Positions 20,812 through 21,088 of a stretch of DNA of 21,088 nucleotides are shown piece after piece. The notes under the pieces are model-generated. The model made no database searches, was not told the DNA's origin, and worked only from the letters and a program-made list of their open reading frames with translations. The position numbers and the translations under genes were made by a program. Source of the DNA: Candidatus Bathyarchaeota archaeon (GTDB taxonomy: Archaea; Thermoproteota; Bathyarchaeia; Bathyarchaeales; Bathycorpusculaceae); contig JACUTN010000004.1 of NCBI GenBank assembly GCA_014859805.1, positions 1 through 21,088 of the forward strand, in the 5' to 3' direction. Positions within the stretch are counted from its first letter, which is position 1. Each line of letters begins with the position of its first letter.

Positions 20812-21088
20812 TTGAAATTTGACAGTAGAGACATGGCTTTAACAGCGGTTTTTGCAGCCTTGTACGTGATAGTGAATGTTCTTCAGATGTTTTCTGTGGG
20901 TAATCCCACGGTCTATGGGCCTGTTCAGTTGCGTGTTGCTGATTGCTTGATTGCCCTAGCTGCCTTATTGGGTTGGCCTGTCATTGGAGGTGTGACCATT
21001 GGATGCTTTTTGACCAACGCTTACTATTTCATTGGAGTTGAAGATGTAGTGTTTGGACCTATTGCTAATTTGATTGCGGCAACCATAA
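20812..21088 (+). CDS. QueT-family ECF transporter substrate-binding (S) component, partial
   Basis: The window ends inside this gene; 92 N-terminal residues are visible. QueT-type S components are small membrane proteins that import queuosine precursors such as preQ1 with an energy-coupling module. After a short basic/acidic start (MKFDSRDMALTA) there is a first helix ALYVIVNVLQMF. The family landmarks follow: GPVQLRVADCLIALAALLGW, like QueT's I/VQ-x-R-x-A/S-E/D-x-L, then GGVTIGCFLTNAYYF, and finally EDVVFGPIANLIAA, matching D-V-I-F-G-x-x-A-x-L-x-A. The start is TTG 20812, decided by a perfect GGAGGTGA at 20798-20805 six bases upstream. Archaea use preQ0-derived archaeosine in tRNA, so a 7-deazaguanine precursor is a reasonable substrate, but the specificity cannot be read from this part. 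Confidence 0.78.
   Translation, partial: MKFDSRDMALTAVFAALYVIVNVLQMFSVGNPTVYGPVQLRVADCLIALAALLGWPVIGGVTIGCFLTNAYYFIGVEDVVFGPIANLIAATI

Overview
The window reads as archaeal chromosome. Lipid and glycan genes (CDP-archaeol synthase, AglB/STT3, a GT4 polyprenyl-phosphate sugar-phosphate transferase) sit beside RadB, an archaeal-type topoisomerase IA, a Clp1/Grc3-type polynucleotide kinase and a two-domain Sua5. Starts are often TTG or GTG, TATA boxes lie about 26 nt before presumed transcription starts, and several genes look leaderless. A mesophilic TACK-lineage archaeon, perhaps Bathyarchaeia, is my best guess; there is no rRNA to settle it. I see no tRNA, CRISPR array, IS element or prophage.

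Layout. 1-4122: a cut-off GNAT acetyltransferase (-), then a + strand block with a metallo-beta-lactamase-fold hydrolase, imidazolonepropionase (hutI) and urocanate hydratase (hutU). 4123-5820: a GNAT remnant, an ASCH-domain protein, an eight-cysteine protein and a membrane/zinc-ribbon protein. 5825-8523 (-): a PAC4-like protein, a decayed UbiD decarboxylase, a CBS-pair protein and Sua5. 8594-12572: endonuclease III (+), an RNase H-fold protein overlapping a polynucleotide kinase (-), then radB and carS (+). 12578-15303 (-): topA, a zinc-finger protein and an OST3/OST6-like membrane protein, overlapping end to start. 15469-21088 (+): a zinc-ribbon protein, a GcvT-family protein, aglB, the GT4 transferase, a possibly SecB-like protein and the start of a QueT-family transporter with a structured leader.

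How the genes fit. HutU and HutI catalyse consecutive steps of histidine breakdown; no hutH or later gene is present here. AglB, the GT4 transferase and the OST3/6-like protein suggest an N-glycosylation module with eukaryote-like features. Sua5 and the QueT-like transporter both relate to tRNA modification. RadB, Nth, topA and possibly the RNase H-fold protein concern DNA maintenance. The most interesting points are the PAC4-like chaperone candidate, the OST3/6-like protein, the queT leader and the decay of the ubiD gene next to its intact neighbours.
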